DNA of 53,796 nt from Romeriopsis sp046049545. Its GTDB lineage: Bacteria > Cyanobacteriota > Cyanobacteriia > Leptolyngbyales > Leptolyngbyaceae. The position numbers and the translations under genes were made by a program. Shown one piece after another: positions 27,332-35,654 of the stretch. Each line of letters starts with the position of its first letter. Within the stretch, counting starts at the first letter, position 1. The stretch covers positions 1 through 53,796 of the forward strand of contig JBJORF010000020.1 of NCBI GenBank assembly GCA_046049545.1, read 5' to 3'. Below the pieces are notes generated by a model. The model did no database searches. It was not told where the DNA came from and was given only the letters and a program-made list of their open reading frames with translations.

Positions 27332-28225
27332 ATGGAACGTATTGGCTTAATTGGTTTGGGCTTGATCGGGCGACCGATGGCGCAGAACTTGCTCCAGGCG
27401 GGTTATGCCGTGACGGTATTTAATCGCAGTCCGGGGCCAGCGGCGGTGTTGGCAGAAGCCGGAGCGACTGTTGCGCCTTCGCCCCGGGATTTAGCCGCGC
27501 AGGTGGATGTGGTGATTTCCTGTGTGTCGGATTCGCCGGATGTGCAGGAAGTTGTCCTGGGGCCGCAGGGGATTATCCACGGGGCCCGATCGGGGATGCT
27601 CTACATCGATATGTCGACGATCGCGGCGGCGGTTTCCCGCGACATTTATGCCCAGCTCCAAGCGATCGGCGTGGCGGCCTTGGATGCGCCAGTTTCCGGC
27701 GGTGACATTGGGGCGCAGCAAGGGACGCTCTCAATTATGGTCGGCGGGGATCAAGCGGCCTTCGATCGGGCCCTGCCGATTTTTCAAGTGCTGGGCAAAA
27801 ACATTGTGCATATCGGCGCTGCGGGCGCGGGCCAAGTCACCAAGGCTTGTAATCAAATTGTTGTGGCCCTGACGGTGCAAGCCGTTGCAGAGGCGTTGAC
27901 GCTGGCGGCGCGATCGGGCGTTGATCCGGCGAAGGTGCGATCGGCGCTGCTGGGTGGGTTCGCCCAAAGTAAAGTCCTGGAAGTCCATGGCGCAAAAATG
28001 CTCGATCGCAATTTTCAGCCGGGATTTAAGCTCGATTTATTTCGCAAGGATATTAATCTAGTGCTGCAAACCGCGCGGGATCTGGGCTTGCCGTTGATGG
28101 GCAGTCATCAAATTGCACCGCTAATGGATGCGCTGATTGCTCAGGGAAAGGGGAATTTGGACTTTATTGCGGTGTTGGAACTCTACGCCCAATTGGGGAA
28201 TGTGACCCATCGAGATTCGGATTAA
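27332..28225 (+). CDS. GarR-like 2-hydroxy-3-oxopropionate (tartronate semialdehyde) reductase
   Basis: A 297-residue beta-hydroxyacid dehydrogenase. The N-terminal Rossmann fold starts IGLIGLGLIGRPMAQNLLQAG, the substrate-binding DAPVSGGDIGAQQGTLSIM is present, and the catalytic Lys is in AGQVTKACNQIVV (GxGxxxKxxxN). The C-terminal helical domain includes FKLDLFRKDINLVL. The best match among family members is tartronate semialdehyde reductase, which makes glycerate, but 3-hydroxyisobutyrate dehydrogenase or a related specificity cannot be excluded. Nearby glycerate 3-kinase (7 kb away) and the DUF1537 kinase support a glycerate/sugar-acid route. Confidence 0.85.
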   Translation: MERIGLIGLGLIGRPMAQNLLQAGYAVTVFNRSPGPAAVLAEAGATVAPSPRDLAAQVDVVISCVSDSPDVQEVVLGPQGIIHGARSGMLYIDMSTIAAAVSRDIYAQLQAIGVAALDAPVSGGDIGAQQGTLSIMVGGDQAAFDRALPIFQVLGKNIVHIGAAGAGQVTKACNQIVVALTVQAVAEALTLAARSGVDPAKVRSALLGGFAQSKVLEVHGAKMLDRNFQPGFKLDLFRKDINLVLQTARDLGLPLMGSHQIAPLMDALIAQGKGNLDFIAVLELYAQLGNVTHRDSD

Positions 28226-28260
28226 GCCCTTCTGGAGGGGATCGCCAAGATGGTAGAATT

Positions 28261-28304
28261 GCCTCTGAGAAGTGCCTCTGAGAAGTGCCTCTGAGAAGTG
28301 CCTC
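28261..28304 (+). repeat. 13-bp tandem repeat before the DUF1995 gene
   Basis: The unit GCCTCTGAGAAGT is present three times in perfect tandem, with a partial fourth copy (GCCTC). It lies 52 bases before the start codon of the DUF1995 gene, in its probable leader. Confidence 0.95.
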
Positions 28305-28355
28305 GCTGGCATCTCACCGATTAAAACCACGCTATAACAAGCATTCTTTTTAACC

Positions 28356-29084
28356 ATGACTGCATTGCCGAATACCCTCGAAGACGCGATCGTACAAGCC
28401 CAAGCGGCGGCCCAAGCGGCCATTGAAGCAGGCTATTCGCGCATGTCGATCGAGCTCTTGTTTCCCGAATTAAAGGCAATGCCCCTGGCTCAACAATTTG
28501 CCCAAGCCTTTACCCACTATGGCTCCGGCTTAAAAGTCTTCTTCACCGATGCGGGCACCGCTGCCTGGGCGAAGCAAAATTGGGAAGAAACGGGCGTGAA
28601 ATTTGGCAGCCTTGATGTTGCGGGTAATCGCATCACGACCGAAGCCGATGAGCAAGTCGAGGACGATGACCAGATTTATTTGTTTGTTGCGCCGACAGCG
28701 GTGGAAGTTGGCCCGGTTGAGCAAATCTGCGCGGCTGCGGGCGATCGCAAAATCATTTTGCTCAATCCCCGATTAGAAGATGTGGCGACGATCGGCATCG
28801 GTTACGCCGGACGGCAACTGCGGGAGCGCTTCCTGGTGACGATCGAGCCTGCTTACTACCTTCGTCCCGTGGATGATACCCTGGCCCTCCTGCGGGCCTA
28901 TCCCAATCCGTGGAATGTCTTTCTGGAGGGAGATGGGGAATGGAAAGTGATTGGAGAAGAGCGCGATCGGCCGGATTCGGAGCGGCTCGAAGCGATCGTC
29001 ACCCAGGCCACAGGGGTTCAGAAACCGAAATCCGCTGGGTTCTTCGCCGAGGTCAGTTCCTTTCTGCGGGCCTTAAGCCGTTAG
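28356..29084 (+). CDS. DUF1995 domain protein
   Basis: A 242-residue soluble protein of the DUF1995 family, found in cyanobacteria and plastids. Features are SRMSIELLFPELKAMP near residue 30, the IYLFVAPTAVEVGPVEQIC strand-helix, and ERFLVTIEPAYYLRPVDDT followed by YPNPWNVFLEG. No catalytic residues are established for the family, to my knowledge. No membrane segment or export signal is present. Its neighbours are not clearly related. The identification is from the overall pattern and is moderately sure. Confidence 0.75.
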   Translation: MTALPNTLEDAIVQAQAAAQAAIEAGYSRMSIELLFPELKAMPLAQQFAQAFTHYGSGLKVFFTDAGTAAWAKQNWEETGVKFGSLDVAGNRITTEADEQVEDDDQIYLFVAPTAVEVGPVEQICAAAGDRKIILLNPRLEDVATIGIGYAGRQLRERFLVTIEPAYYLRPVDDTLALLRAYPNPWNVFLEGDGEWKVIGEERDRPDSERLEAIVTQATGVQKPKSAGFFAEVSSFLRALSR

Positions 29085-29284
29085 GGGTGATCGCGCGGCA
29101 ATTCACTGGGCGCATTTTTCAGGGTTTGATGAAGCGATCGGGGGGGGTTCGTAATCTTTTCGACTGTGGTCGCGATTTCACTAGGCACCTCGGGCAAGCT
29201 AGGTACATCATAGAAGCGTGAACTGGGATGCGTCGCGATTCGATAGTTGACGGTTGATTGTCTTTCCGGTGTTCGAGATTTGCT

Positions 29285-30064
29285 ATGTCTGAGTTTGCTG
29301 TTTATCCCATCGCTGCCCTTACGCATCGCCGCATTATTGTAGGGGACGTGCATGGTCATTATGATGGCCTAATCGCGTTGCTGGATGCAATCGCGCCGGG
29401 GCAGGATGACAAGGTTTACTTTTTGGGGGATTTGATCGATCGGGGGCCGAAGAGTGCTCAGGTCGTGGACTTTGTGCGGGATGGCGGTTATGCCTGTGTG
29501 TTGGGTAACCATGAACAGATGGCGATCGAGGCGTTTCAAGATGACGAAATTTCGCCCCCGGCCCTGCAAGCCTGGCTCCATAGTGGGGGCCGCGCGACCC
29601 TAGCGAGCTATGAAGATCCAGTGCTGATCATGGATCATTTGGAATGGTTCAAACAATTGCCGACCTACTTGGATTTGGGCGATCTTTGGTTAGTCCATGC
29701 GGGCGTGCATCCGCTGTTGCCTGTGAGTGAGCAGAACAGTGAACAATTTTGCTGGGTGCGCGAGGCGTTTCATAGTCATCCGCGTGCCATTTTCTCGGAC
29801 AAGCTGATTATTACCGGTCATACAATCACCTTTACCTTCCCCGGTGTTGTCCCCGGTGGGATCGTTCAAGGGCCGGGTTGGATGGGCATTGACACCGGCG
29901 CCTATCACCCGCGCAGTGGTTGGTTGACCGCCTATGATGCCTTGAATCGGCAGGTTTATCAAGCCCATGTGTTTGACGGCACAGTGCGGGTGTTGCCCCT
30001 GGAAGAAGTCGCGATTCCGTTGGATCAGAAGACCCTGGCGCGGCGGCAGGCGATGTTGATTTAG
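29285..30064 (+). CDS. PPP-type metallophosphatase
   Basis: A 259-residue calcineurin-like phosphoesterase of the serine/threonine phosphatase type. The three metal-binding motifs are present: GDVHGHYDG, GDLIDRGP and GNHEQM, followed by the later metal His residues (LVHAGVHP, IITGHT). It is similar to bacterial PrpA/ApaH-like enzymes; the substrate could be phosphoproteins or dinucleoside polyphosphates. I start at MSEFAV (29285) rather than the longer frame at 29258. The gene precedes argG on the same strand, with a 123-base gap. Confidence 0.88.
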   Translation: MSEFAVYPIAALTHRRIIVGDVHGHYDGLIALLDAIAPGQDDKVYFLGDLIDRGPKSAQVVDFVRDGGYACVLGNHEQMAIEAFQDDEISPPALQAWLHSGGRATLASYEDPVLIMDHLEWFKQLPTYLDLGDLWLVHAGVHPLLPVSEQNSEQFCWVREAFHSHPRAIFSDKLIITGHTITFTFPGVVPGGIVQGPGWMGIDTGAYHPRSGWLTAYDALNRQVYQAHVFDGTVRVLPLEEVAIPLDQKTLARRQAMLI

Positions 30065-30187
30065 GCGCGGATTGAGACCCGGCGATCGCCGCTGCCAATT
30101 TCGCTGATATTTCCTCCCCCTGCCTATCGAAACCGTCCCGACTACCTTAATATGGGAAACCGGACATCAGTTAGAGGACTTTGAGTT

Positions 30188-31390
30188 ATGGGGCGCGCCA
30201 AGAAAGTGGTACTGGCCTATTCCGGTGGGGTAGATACTTCTGTTTGTATTCCCTACCTGAAGCAGGAATGGGGCGTAGAGGAAGTGATCACCTTGGCGGC
30301 GGATTTGGGCCAAGGCGATGAACTGGAACCGATTCGGCAAAAGGCGCTGAACTCCGGTGCATCGGTGTCATTGGTGGAAGATTTGCAGGAAGCGTTTATT
30401 CGGGATTATGCGTTTCCGGCGATTCAGGCGAATGCACTCTACGAAAATCGCTATCCGCTTTCGACTTCCCTGGCCCGCCCGTTGATCGCGAAGGCGTTGG
30501 TGGAAGCAGCGGCGAAGTATGGTGCGGATGCCGTCGCCCACGGTTGTACTGGGAAAGGTAATGACCAAGTTCGCTTCGATGTGTCGATCGCGGCCCTAAA
30601 TCCCCAGCTCAAAGTCCTCGCTCCGGCCCGCGAATGGGGCATGAGCCGCGAAGAAACGATCGCCTATGGGGAAAACTTTGGTATTCCGTCGCCAGTGAAG
30701 AAATCCTCGCCCTACAGTGTGGACTTGAACCTGCTGGGCCGCAGTATTGAAGCTGGCCCGCTCGAAGATCCCTGGAACGAGCCGCTGGAAGAAATCTACG
30801 CGATGACCAAAGCGATCGAAAATACCCCCGATACTCCGGAATATCTGGAAATCACCTTCGAACGGGGCATTCCGGTGGCGGTGAATGGGCAGAGCTATGG
30901 CCCGGTTGAGCTGTTTCAGCATTTGAATCCGATCGTGGGGGGGCATGGGATTGGCCGTCTGGACATGCTGGAGAACCGTTTGGTGGGGATTAAGTCACGG
31001 GAGATCTATGAGGCTCCGGCGATTTCGATGCTGATTCAGGCGCACCGGGATTTGGAAAGTCTGACGTTGGCGAAGGATGTGACCCATTACAAGCGTGGCA
31101 TTGAGGAGACCTACGCGAATCTGGTCTATGACGGGCTGTGGTATAGTCCGTTGCGATCGGCCCTAGATGCGTTTATTCAGAATACTCAAGCGCAAGTGAA
31201 CGGGGTTGTGCGGGTGAAGCTGTTTAAAGGGCAGGCGACGATCGTTGGGCGGAAGTCCGAGAACTCGCTCTATGACGAAGATCTGGCAACCTATGGCAGC
31301 GGTGATCAGTTCGACCATCGGGCGGCGGAAGGGTTTATTTATGTGTGGGGTCTGCCGACGCGGGTTTGGTCGCAGAAGTTGCGCGGGTAG
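30188..31390 (+). CDS. argG: Argininosuccinate synthase
   Basis: ArgG joins citrulline and aspartate with ATP to make argininosuccinate in arginine synthesis. The 400-residue protein has the ATP-pyrophosphatase loop VLAYSGGVDTSV at the N-terminus and the family signatures GCTGKGNDQVRF and the following ARCH-type region PAREWGMSREE. A GAGGA lies just before the ATG. The length is exactly typical. A terminator lies 80-120 bases after the stop. Confidence 0.97.
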   Translation: MGRAKKVVLAYSGGVDTSVCIPYLKQEWGVEEVITLAADLGQGDELEPIRQKALNSGASVSLVEDLQEAFIRDYAFPAIQANALYENRYPLSTSLARPLIAKALVEAAAKYGADAVAHGCTGKGNDQVRFDVSIAALNPQLKVLAPAREWGMSREETIAYGENFGIPSPVKKSSPYSVDLNLLGRSIEAGPLEDPWNEPLEEIYAMTKAIENTPDTPEYLEITFERGIPVAVNGQSYGPVELFQHLNPIVGGHGIGRLDMLENRLVGIKSREIYEAPAISMLIQAHRDLESLTLAKDVTHYKRGIEETYANLVYDGLWYSPLRSALDAFIQNTQAQVNGVVRVKLFKGQATIVGRKSENSLYDEDLATYGSGDQFDHRAAEGFIYVWGLPTRVWSQKLRG

Positions 31391-31439
31391 GTTGCGAGGG
31401 TTGTGGGTGTTGGGTTTCGCGTTGCTACTCCCAACCTAC
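31388..31439 (+). repeat. Inverted repeat after argG (GTAGGTTG type)
   Basis: GTAGGTTG and CAACCTAC bracket a G-rich stretch with GTTGGGTTTCGC and CTCCCAACC parts. Such GTTGGGTTTC hairpins are common dispersed elements in cyanobacterial genomes. The left arm begins in the last codons of argG. Confidence 0.55.
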
Positions 31440-31468
31440 GACTTTCCCATTAATGCAATACCGAAAAT

Positions 31469-31514
31469 AGCTTGGCTTTCCCCGGAAAATTTGGGGTGGG
31501 CCAAGCTGTTTTTG
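31469..31514 (+). terminator. Terminator after argG
   Basis: AGCTTGGC (31469-31476) pairs with GCCAAGCT (31500-31507), with an inner CCCC/GGGG pair, and is followed by GTTTTTGG. It lies between convergent argG and the gene at 31534, so may serve both. Confidence 0.65.
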
Positions 31515-31533
31515 GGGTGGTAATGCGGCGCGG

Positions 31534-32325
31534 CTATTGCCCCACGTTTGATTTAAGCAAGATGACCCGGCGACCATCGACAACCATCGCCCACATGCCT
31601 TTATCGGTCAAAGTCTGGAGCAAGACGTTGGCCGCTGATTGGTCACTGGTGAAAGTCGCTAGCAGATAAGGCTTCTGAGCATAGGCCACCAGATTCACCG
31701 GTTGTCCCGAAGTCTGCCGCACTTGAGTCGCTAATTCGGGCCGATCGTAGTAATTCACTAACACCGCATACCCATTGCCCAAGGGCTTTGGGTCGTAGGC
31801 TTGAGGCATGATTGCATTGCCGACTGTTCCCGGAATGATCGAAGGTGCTGCTGCTCCGATCGGGCTACTGGGTACGGTCGAATTGGGTACGGTCGGATTG
31901 GGCAAAGTGCTGGGCGGCAAAGTGTTGGGCGGCAAAGTGCTGGGTGCGGTGCTGGGGGGTAATGGTGTTAAGCCTGTGGGTTGACCGCTGGTGCTGGGGG
32001 TAGCGACAAAGGCGGAAACCTGTGCTTGTTGCGCCAGGTAGTTGGCCCAGGCGTTGGCTGAGTCTTGACTCGCGAAACCGCCGACCCGGACGACGGTTTC
32101 CCCGAGGTAGTTGCAAGTGGTGCTGGGTGAACTGGCGGGAACGATCGCTATGACCCGTGCTTGAGCATCGGCATTGGGGATGACGGCCAGCAGTAGATAT
32201 TCGGTGGCGCTGGGGGGCAGACAGGCGGGCAATTGGGCTGTCGCCACCGATGGGTTGAGGAGTGTGATGGCGATCGCGCCACCAATCATGGCATAACCAA
32301 GCCGAACCGAAGACAAGCAACGCAT
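31534..32325 (-). CDS. Secreted hypothetical protein with Pro-rich linker
   Basis: A 263-residue protein with a clear signal peptide (to about SVATA, residue 26). Two globular halves (residues 30-120 and 185-263) are joined by a low-complexity Pro/Thr/Ser/Leu linker built of TLPPSTLPN-like units. Both halves have the alternation of YLLLAVIPNADAQARV... and NGYAVLVNYYDRPELATQV that recalls SPOR-like or LysM-like small repeats, but I cannot assign a domain. The start is the ATG at 32325; the longer frame from 32625 overlaps ycf54 and is not credible. The DNA of the linker has tandem repeats. Confidence 0.7.
   Translation of the reverse strand: MRCLSSVRLGYAMIGGAIAITLLNPSVATAQLPACLPPSATEYLLLAVIPNADAQARVIAIVPASSPSTTCNYLGETVVRVGGFASQDSANAWANYLAQQAQVSAFVATPSTSGQPTGLTPLPPSTAPSTLPPNTLPPSTLPNPTVPNSTVPSSPIGAAAPSIIPGTVGNAIMPQAYDPKPLGNGYAVLVNYYDRPELATQVRQTSGQPVNLVAYAQKPYLLATFTSDQSAANVLLQTLTDKGMWAMVVDGRRVILLKSNVGQ
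31905..31957 (-). repeat. Tandem repeat in the Pro-rich linker
   Basis: Units of about 15 bases (plus-strand GCGGCAAAGTGCTGG/GTTGG) recur three times in row in the linker of the secreted protein, coding TLPP(S/N)-type units. Confidence 0.75.
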
Positions 32326-32455
32326 GGGTCTATTCCAAAATAAAACGGGCGCGGTATTTAGATACCACACCCTACACGATTTCGGCAAACTTACATGATT
32401 TTGGCAAAACGGAATTTTGGCAAAACGGATTAGGCAAGTTATCCCATGATTTGTG

Positions 32456-32773
32456 CTAAGCGGTAACGAGACTGGCGATCGGATCGCTGACGCTGGCGGG
32501 AACTTCACCCGTTGCGACGTTTTCGAGGCGCAGCTTGAGCCAAGTGATAAAAGATTTGTCCGTCGAGACGATCGCGGCGGCGGGCTGGGGCACTTTTGCC
32601 TTGAGTTCCGCGAGTTCTGGGGCATTCAAAAAGGCAGGCTGTTCAATCAACCAAAAATCGATTGCCTTTTCCTTCGAGTGATAGTCGCGAATCCGCTCTT
32701 TGATCACTTCATGGGTCGGCTCTTCGTCGAGCATGAACTTCTTGCTGGCGACAACGTAATGGTATGTGGTCAT
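32456..32773 (-). CDS. ycf54: Ycf54, Mg-protoporphyrin monomethyl ester cyclase accessory protein
   Basis: Ycf54 is needed for full activity of the aerobic cyclase that forms the isocyclic ring of chlorophyll, binding the AcsF subunit. The 105-residue protein matches the family: TTYHYVVASKKFMLDEEP, KAIDFWLIEQPAFLNAPE and FITWLKLRLENVATGE. The start at 32773 gives the usual N-terminus MTTYHY. The length is typical. It lies upstream of the secreted protein and downstream of pdxJ on the same strand. Confidence 0.95.
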   Translation of the reverse strand: MTTYHYVVASKKFMLDEEPTHEVIKERIRDYHSKEKAIDFWLIEQPAFLNAPELAELKAKVPQPAAAIVSTDKSFITWLKLRLENVATGEVPASVSDPIASLVTA

Positions 32774-32819
32774 GTTAAACAAGCTCCAAACGAGTGCTAA
32801 GTTCTAAAAGAGGTTGGGG

Positions 32820-33539
32820 CTACTGGCCGCGCATGGCGAGTTTCATCTCCCGAACGGCCCGATCGAGGCCGACCAAGACGGCGCGGCTAATGATGCTGTG
32901 GCCTATGTTCAATTCTTCCATACCTGGGAGCTGTGCGACGGGCAAAACGTTCCAATAGGTCAAACCATGACCTGCATTCACCCGCAATCCCAGGTCGATC
33001 GCGAGTTCGCAACCCTTGGCCAAAACCGCCAGCTCACGGGCTTGATCATCGGGTTTGTGCGCCTCAGCATAGGTGCCCGTGTGCAGTTCAATAAACTTTG
33101 CGCCGCTGTCGGCGGATGCCTTGATCTGGTCAGGGGTCGCGTCGATGAACAGGCTCACGGGAATCCCGGCATCCTGAAGCTGTTGTACCACTTGTTTCAT
33201 CCGTGTGGCTTGACCCGCAATGTCGAGGCCGCCTTCGGTGGTGACTTCTTCGCGCTTTTCGGGGACGAGGGTGACGTAGTCGGGCTGGATCTCCAGTGCA
33301 ATGCCGACCATTTCATCGGTGGCGGCCATTTCGAGATTCAGGTGGCTGCGGACGGTTTGGCGCAAGATGCGGACATCGCGATCGCAAATGTGGCGACGGT
33401 CTTCGCGCAGATGCACGGTGATGCCATCGGCCCCGGCCAGTTCAACGATCGCGGCGGCGGCGACGGGATCGGGTTCGACGGTGCGGCGGGCTTGGCGGAT
33501 GGTGGCCACATGGTCGATGTTTACGCCTAGGGTCAGCAA
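32820..33539 (-). CDS. pdxJ: Pyridoxine 5'-phosphate synthase
   Basis: PdxJ condenses 1-deoxyxylulose 5-phosphate with 3-amino-2-oxopropyl phosphate to pyridoxine 5'-phosphate in vitamin B6 synthesis. The 239-residue TIM barrel has LGVNIDHVATIRQARRT at the N-terminus, GITVHLREDRRHI and the C-terminal VNAGHGLTYWNV and IGHSIISRA motifs. The start codon is TTG at 33539, with AGGAG about nine bases before it; no ATG is available nearby. The length is typical. Confidence 0.96.
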   Translation of the reverse strand: MLTLGVNIDHVATIRQARRTVEPDPVAAAAIVELAGADGITVHLREDRRHICDRDVRILRQTVRSHLNLEMAATDEMVGIALEIQPDYVTLVPEKREEVTTEGGLDIAGQATRMKQVVQQLQDAGIPVSLFIDATPDQIKASADSGAKFIELHTGTYAEAHKPDDQARELAVLAKGCELAIDLGLRVNAGHGLTYWNVLPVAQLPGMEELNIGHSIISRAVLVGLDRAVREMKLAMRGQ

Positions 33540-33658
33540 GGGAGGGTGCTCCTGGAAAAGTACGGGTTCTGAATTCTGATTTTACTGGAATTCAATCGGG
33601 CTGTGGGTCGCTTCGAGATTGAATTAGAATAGAGGGAGCGTTTCTGATCGTGAGTTCT

Positions 33659-33904
33659 ATGGCTGAGAACAATAAGCAGGCCAATAATCGTCTCGATCGG
33701 GTCGAGGAAATCTTGGTTGCCCATAGTGAGCGTATGGATGTGATGACTCAGGCGATTACCCAACTCACTTATGTGGTGGAGCAGGCTCATGAACGGCAGG
33801 AGCGTGATTTGGCTGAGCACGATCGGCGCATCAAGATGATGGAAGATGTGCAGCGAGATACTAGGGCAATGCTGCAAATTCTGATTGAGCGATCGGCGGG
33901 CTAA
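33659..33904 (+). CDS. Small coiled-coil protein
   Basis: An 81-residue charged protein with almost continuous helical heptad pattern (RLDRVEEILVAHSERMDVMT, then VVEQAHERQERDLAEHDRRI), so it should form a coiled coil. Proteins of this kind, short, helical and often near mobile or accessory regions, are common in cyanobacteria and are of unknown function. The start is the ATG at 33659; the frame is open from a GTG at 33650. It lies between pdxJ (divergent) and MITE copy 2. Confidence 0.6.
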   Translation: MAENNKQANNRLDRVEEILVAHSERMDVMTQAITQLTYVVEQAHERQERDLAEHDRRIKMMEDVQRDTRAMLQILIERSAG

Positions 33905-33969
33905 GTTGTTGGTTCAATGTCTTTTAGTTAGACGGCATCTGGGGAAGAAAGGCTCATCGCTCATATGGA

Positions 33970-34060
33970 GAGAGGGTTCTCGTTTTTGTGTAAGCGAAAT
34001 TGAAACCCCTGCTAGGAGCGCCTCAGTTTTTCACTTACACAAAATCCTGATCACGCTCTA
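33970..34060 (+). mobile_element. MITE, copy 2, intergenic
   Basis: About 77% identical to the 89-bp element at 19326, with the same TTTTGTGTAAG left arm and CTTACACAAAA right arm. The outer ends are GAGAGGG on the left and, read in reverse, GAGCGTG on the right. Flanks TCATATGGA (33961-33969) and TCGTATGGA (34061-34069) match 8 of 9 bases and could be a decayed target duplication, with two extra bases on the right. It lies between the coiled-coil gene and the secreted-protein gene and breaks no visible frame. Confidence 0.82.
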
Positions 34061-34171
34061 TCGTATGGATTGAGCAATGAAGATTCTGGCCCGATCGGAA
34101 AAATCCCTGGCATACTGGAGGGCGCGGTGAATCTTGAGATTTTGTTCATTATTGGAAGGATTTAGGTAGCT

Positions 34172-34837
34172 ATGGTGATGCGATTCGGAGCGATGGCAAG
34201 GGTTTTGGTGGCGACGGCGATCGGAGCTGGGCTGGCGACTCCGGCTATGGCAAATTATCCCGAGGCCACGACGAAACAGTTGCTCAGTGCTTGTTACGGT
34301 GGGGCGGATACGATTCCGCTGGGATTGCCGATCGATCGGGCCAAAACCGCAACGCCCCAAACGCTGATTCAACCGTTGGTGGCGGAGGTGAACCAGCAGG
34401 GGAAAGCGGCGGAAGCGGAAATTGAGCAGCAGGTGCGGGAACGCCAAGCGCAGTTAAATGAGTTGGCGAAAGATAAGCAGCAGTTAGCGGCGCAGATTCA
34501 GCGATTGAAAGACGCGATCGCGGCCAAGCAAATTGCGGGTGCGCAACTGGCCGAGGTGCAGCAGTTACTCAAAGATTTAACCGATGTGCAATCGAACCCG
34601 GCGGCGGTGCAGCAAAAAGTCAAGGAAAATCGCGATAAATTGCTGGGCAAGTTGCGTCAGGAGCAGAGTAAGGAAATTAAAAAGTTGCAGGATTGCGTTT
34701 GTTTGGTTGATGGATTTCAGAAGAAGAATCCAGTCGATGTATTTTATAAGCGGGCGATCGAGGAGCTGACGACGGGAACGGCGGGGGTGACGAAGGATTG
34801 GAGTGAGGCGAAGACGACTTGTAGTAAGGCGAAGTAG
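34172..34837 (+). CDS. Exported coiled-coil hypothetical protein
   Basis: A 221-residue protein with a signal peptide (cleavage likely after ATPAMA), then a region with Cys residues (LSACYGG) and a long charged coiled coil (about residues 80-160, rich in Gln, Glu, Lys and Leu). The C-terminal part has four-residue Cys spacing (CVCLVDGFQ) and TTCSKAK. I recognise no family. It may be a lumenal or periplasmic structural protein. It lies just before the toxin-antitoxin region. Confidence 0.65.
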   Translation: MVMRFGAMARVLVATAIGAGLATPAMANYPEATTKQLLSACYGGADTIPLGLPIDRAKTATPQTLIQPLVAEVNQQGKAAEAEIEQQVRERQAQLNELAKDKQQLAAQIQRLKDAIAAKQIAGAQLAEVQQLLKDLTDVQSNPAAVQQKVKENRDKLLGKLRQEQSKEIKKLQDCVCLVDGFQKKNPVDVFYKRAIEELTTGTAGVTKDWSEAKTTCSKAK

Positions 34838-34959
34838 CGACTTGCTGATTGTGTTTTGTGTGCGCCCTGGATTGATTCTGGGGCGTTTTTTGTTTGGGGC
34901 CGCGCCTAATCTACTGCCAGGTTGAGTTAGATTTATATCAAATGTGGTATAAGTAAAGT

Positions 34960-35292
34960 ATGGCTACAGTTGGTAAACCATTGGTATGGCTACATGGTGA
35001 GGTGAAAACGCCTCCCTTTAGTCTGGATGCCAGAATTGAGGCAGGTTTTTTATTGCGTTAATTGCAAGAAGGCGAAAGTCTGGGATTGCCACATTCTCGA
35101 CCGATGCCCAGTATTGGTGTCCATTGTCATGAATTGCGAATTCGCGATGACGATAAAATTTGGCGGATTATTTATCGCATTGACCATGACGCGATCGTCA
35201 TTGCGGAAGTATTTCAGAAAACAACCAGAACAACGCCTAAATCGGTGATTGAAATCTGTCAGAAGCGCTTGTCTCGATATGATGAAATCTAG
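34960..35292 (+). pseudogene. RelE/ParE-type (Gp49-like) toxin with premature stop
   Basis: Reading from the ATG at 34960 gives 33 residues, then TAA at 35059-35061, then the same frame continues to TAG at 35290. The joined product is a typical 110-residue toxin: LDARIEAGFLLR, then LQEGESLGLPHSRPMPSIG, ELRIRDDDKIWRIIYRID and AEVFQKTTRTTP. In this family the interrupted position is usually Leu, so TTA to TAA by one base change explains the stop. The active-site-bearing C-terminal half is not translated unless a restart is used. The intact antitoxin follows at 35307. Confidence 0.9.
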
Positions 35293-35306
35293 TCTTAGAG
35301 GAAATT

Positions 35307-35621
35307 ATGGATACAGCAAAACGGGAACGATTGGCGGCTCAGGGGTGGCAGGTTGGGGATGCGGCTGATTTTCTGGAATTGACTCCGGAAGAGGTGTTGA
35401 TGGTTGAGATTAGAACGGCGTTGAGTCGGGGCTTGAAGGCGAGGCGGCAGGGGGTGATGACGCAGGCGGAATTGGCGGAGAAGATTGGGTCGAGTCAGTC
35501 GCGGGTGGCGATGGTGGAGAAGGGGGATAGTTCGGTGTCGTTGGAATTGTTGATTCGATCGTTGTTGGCAATGGGGGCGACGGTGCAAGAGATTGGGGAG
35601 ATGATCGCGGCGGTTGGGTGA
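35307..35621 (+). CDS. XRE-family antitoxin of the broken toxin gene
   Basis: A 104-residue helix-turn-helix protein. The N-terminal half is of the type seen in antitoxins of RelE/Gp49-like toxins; the HTH is TQAELAEKIGSSQSRVAMVEKGD, followed by LELLIRSLLAMGATVQEIG. AGAGGA precedes the ATG. It would have bound and neutralised the toxin encoded upstream and repressed the operon. It appears intact although its toxin is broken. It lies 14 bases after the toxin frame. Confidence 0.85.
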   Translation: MDTAKRERLAAQGWQVGDAADFLELTPEEVLMVEIRTALSRGLKARRQGVMTQAELAEKIGSSQSRVAMVEKGDSSVSLELLIRSLLAMGATVQEIGEMIAAVG

Positions 35622-35654
35622 TGCGGGATGTAAATTCGTCTCGATGATGGCCTC

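Noticed and set aside
29081..29359. A 92-residue minus-strand frame (SSRFYDVPSLPEVPSE...) overlapping the metallophosphatase start
   Set aside because: Its only in-frame ATGs lie inside the phosphatase gene on the other strand, there is no good ribosome-binding site, and no family is recognised. It could be a remnant, but support is too weak.
34922..34953. Promoter for the toxin-antitoxin unit (TTGAGT and TATAAG)
   Set aside because: The spacing of about 20 bases is too long for a standard promoter; left out as a feature.
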